IMG/VR virus record: IMGVR_UViG_3300009497_000046
Coordinates: 1-23,282 of that record
DNA length: 23,282 bases
DNA from: a virus
Direction: 5' to 3' (one strand)
In this document: positions 22,801-23,282 of the stretch, in pieces
How the letters are laid out: each line of letters begins with the position of its first letter
How positions within the stretch are numbered: the stretch's first letter is position 1
Made by a program: the position numbers and the translations under genes
The notes under the pieces: generated by a model
What the model was told of the DNA's origin: nothing
The model's input: the letters and a program-made list of their open reading frames with translations, nothing else
Databases searched by the model: none

Positions 22801-23110
22801 AGAGGTTGTAATTTATATCCAAGATGGAATTGAAGCAATACTTAAAAACTATTTGTTTGAATTTAATACAGCTCAAACTAGATTGGAAATTAAAACACTT
22901 GCTGATAACTTCTTATCAACGGTTCAAAATGATGATGGTGTTTACGATTATAAAAACGTAATGGACGAAACTAATAATACACCAGAAGTTATTGATCAAA
23001 ATGTTGGTATCTTAGATACATACATTGAACCAGTAAGAGGAATGGAAATTCTCGTACAGAGAACAACAATTCTTAAGACAGGAGCTATTAGTTCAGGAAA
23101 CTTCCAATAA
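19886..23110 (+). CDS. 18: Contractile tail sheath protein (gp18-like), enlarged
   Basis: At 1074 residues it is about 415 longer than T4 gp18 (659). The N-terminus MALDPKIASIKAAGTYRFEF, then GFSKTGPFNTPVFI and the VYGDID region fit the sheath N-terminal domain. The C-terminus, with EYLEPFGLNPIVFQSGTGP, VVIYIQDGIEAILKNYLFE, then TRLEIKTLADNFL and the MEILVQRTTIL strand, fits the conserved sheath core that interlocks subunits. The extra mass lies between about residues 270 and 720 and is beta-rich, Gly/Thr/Ser/Asp-rich and low in Cys, likely surface-exposed domains on the sheath. It is followed by the tail-tube gene, as in T4 (18-19). It has C-ending codon preferences similar to the capsid gene, fitting high expression. 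Confidence 0.92.
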   Translation: MALDPKIASIKAAGTYRFEFDKSQVVSIPANQTRLIVGFSKTGPFNTPVFIPDTAFFKQVYGDIDRNLERKDSFFHRSCLAALERGPILALNLLNLTATDKVEYIKFGAASTPEGGTYQDNAGALGEYQKFYNRDKFFYPDSDSFLSNVNADTQNFNSGTTNDLLDMVNLGQNPLSVIVRKASAANSTGFNVTVEEWYGAANVPGFLNKDSLVSDFLVDVFVINGNFGGDFGSATPYERFAADPIFQTYFDKTQGLKRRVFDADSTDTKIAEFFNESEVQVIATYTASLIPNFTDLLGNNLFVEKVINADTASTGLFVAVNEDLFDGDTLIDGVAGGIDMIGHNLEYTQSTSLQDDVNFLSYSSSIVSDLSYAGNGITPTSVDKSTSDLLSVTDLTSGDVQIQIQGSVGSALFDGFSSMTANTATVVGSYIEAIDLNGDTVYVPVISHQVVGNTVTVVLSGSNATIDSTCFGTSFDYINETDFGFVTDEAPLTNPNNSNIIGSYGSSLYSQFSNGTLTDGDEAVFLDGGTQYQSFLVFNAVDYGFIHTASPTTTATTIAISDLDYALPSVQVTPYQEDAFNNITPHAEFTLGSATGTFLNSDAVAYPIGTLGIQTLKGANNVSIDIISDSVTEPGLKPNQVLIASDNPDAADVIVGNYLVHFEGDATTPHSRLTRMNVVQGGLTNAEFSTIPAGKTALLVTCQSEIATSTAAGVVKVELYYPIDAWVDYLNVFTLDGFKLTASHVPNGTNDRQNEILNGTLNGTNLFKALTDRDVINFRYIVDTFGNGIESGSKSIYTVLASTRKNAFAILNAPSAKDFKNNSDPSFKDLTGSLSSRFISTGGDLSKNPTVRYSLPSQTQGASWGAFYYPFITVRDLGRNINVVPAAYVSNNFIAKYENALPWSLVAGVRRGVVGGTGVVGLEINLGKEDREYLEPFGLNPIVFQSGTGPTIFANKTAQQTTKSALSSINSREVVIYIQDGIEAILKNYLFEFNTAQTRLEIKTLADNFLSTVQNDDGVYDYKNVMDETNNTPEVIDQNVGILDTYIEPVRGMEILVQRTTILKTGAISSGNFQ

Positions 23111-23126
23111 GAAGAAACTAAATAAG

Positions 23127-23136
23127 AATATATAAA
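23127..23136 (+). promoter_or_regulatory. Late-type promoter element before tail tube gene
   Basis: Exact AATATATAAA, 14 bases before the ATG at 23151, with core TATAAAAA. Tail tube protein is needed in high copy, so a promoter of its own is reasonable. Confidence 0.6.
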
Positions 23137-23150
23137 AAAAATAAATTAAT

Positions 23151-23282
23151 ATGCCACTACCACATTATACCCAGTCAAGGGCCAGTAGCCAAAGGTACGA
23201 ACCTATTCAGCCTAACCTATTTGAGGTGACTGTATTTTCACCACTAGGGGATGATACGGGTTTAATCTTAGAGCAAGTTAAA
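23151..23282 (+). CDS. 19: Tail tube protein (gp19-like), 3' end outside window
   Basis: The first 44 codons are visible and the gene runs off the window. The N-terminus MPLPHYTQSRASSQRYEPIQ, then PNLFEVTVFSP, matches the usual start of gp19-type tube proteins, in which an N-terminal arm precedes the first strand of the tube fold. It follows the sheath gene with its own promoter element, the T4 order 18-19. Nothing can be said about the C-terminus. Confidence 0.85.
   Translation, partial: MPLPHYTQSRASSQRYEPIQPNLFEVTVFSPLGDDTGLILEQVK

Noticed and set aside
1-23282. tRNA genes, insertion sequences, integrase or attachment sites
   Set aside because: No cloverleaf-like GC-rich segment, transposase motif or terminal repeat was noticed; gaps between genes are too short to hold them.

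Overview
The window is a late-gene segment of a tailed, contractile (myovirus) phage of the extended T4 superfamily. Recognisable T4-type products are the late sigma factor (gp55), head completion nuclease (gp4), portal (gp20), prohead protease (gp21), major capsid protein (gp23), clamp-loader ATPase (gp44), FEN-type RNase H, small and large terminase (gp16, gp17), a GroES-type co-chaperonin (gp31 role), tail sheath (gp18) and the start of the tail tube (gp19). The DNA is very AT-rich, and start codons follow A/T-rich leaders with no Shine-Dalgarno sequence. That pattern fits a Bacteroidota (Flavobacteriia-like, probably marine) host, but the host is an inference.

Layout. 1-1338: 3' part of an unidentified coiled-coil gene ending at a strong terminator. 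1422-2849: gp55-like sigma, gp4-like nuclease and a possible gp2-like protein, tightly packed. 2870-9281: head module of portal, a fused protease-scaffold protein, major capsid protein, terminator, and a Lys/Ala/Glu-rich protein with a T4-like capsid-targeting leader. 9295-10640: a 21-residue Cys-rich peptide, a zinc-ribbon protein, and the only minus-strand gene (Rossmann-fold, GT42/DUF115-like). 10716-14198: replication island of gp44, a 51-codon coupled ORF, RNase H, a possible gp62 and an unknown. 14200-17141: small methyltransferase-like protein, an internally duplicated membrane protein and a large virion protein. 17172-23282: gp16, co-chaperonin, gp17, an enlarged gp18 and gp19. All except the minus-strand gene read rightward, and no gene-free stretch exceeds about 110 bases.

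How the parts fit. The short sigma factor lies in the same window as a recurrent AATATATAAA element that sits 14-27 bases before the first gene of most transcription blocks. Its core, TATAAAnA, matches the T4 late promoter TATAAATA. The head module encodes a protease whose own C-terminal half is a tandem-repeat scaffold dense in candidate processing sites of the form (L/I/V)-x-E|S. The same kind of site occurs in the capsid N-terminus and in the internal-protein leader. The co-chaperonin between the terminase genes would serve capsid folding, as gp31 does in T4.

Most novel points: the protease-scaffold fusion with nine 14-residue repeats, the E|S processing signature, the capsid-targeting leader, the 21-residue metallothionein-like peptide, the minimal sigma plus its promoter set, and the duplicated membrane protein.
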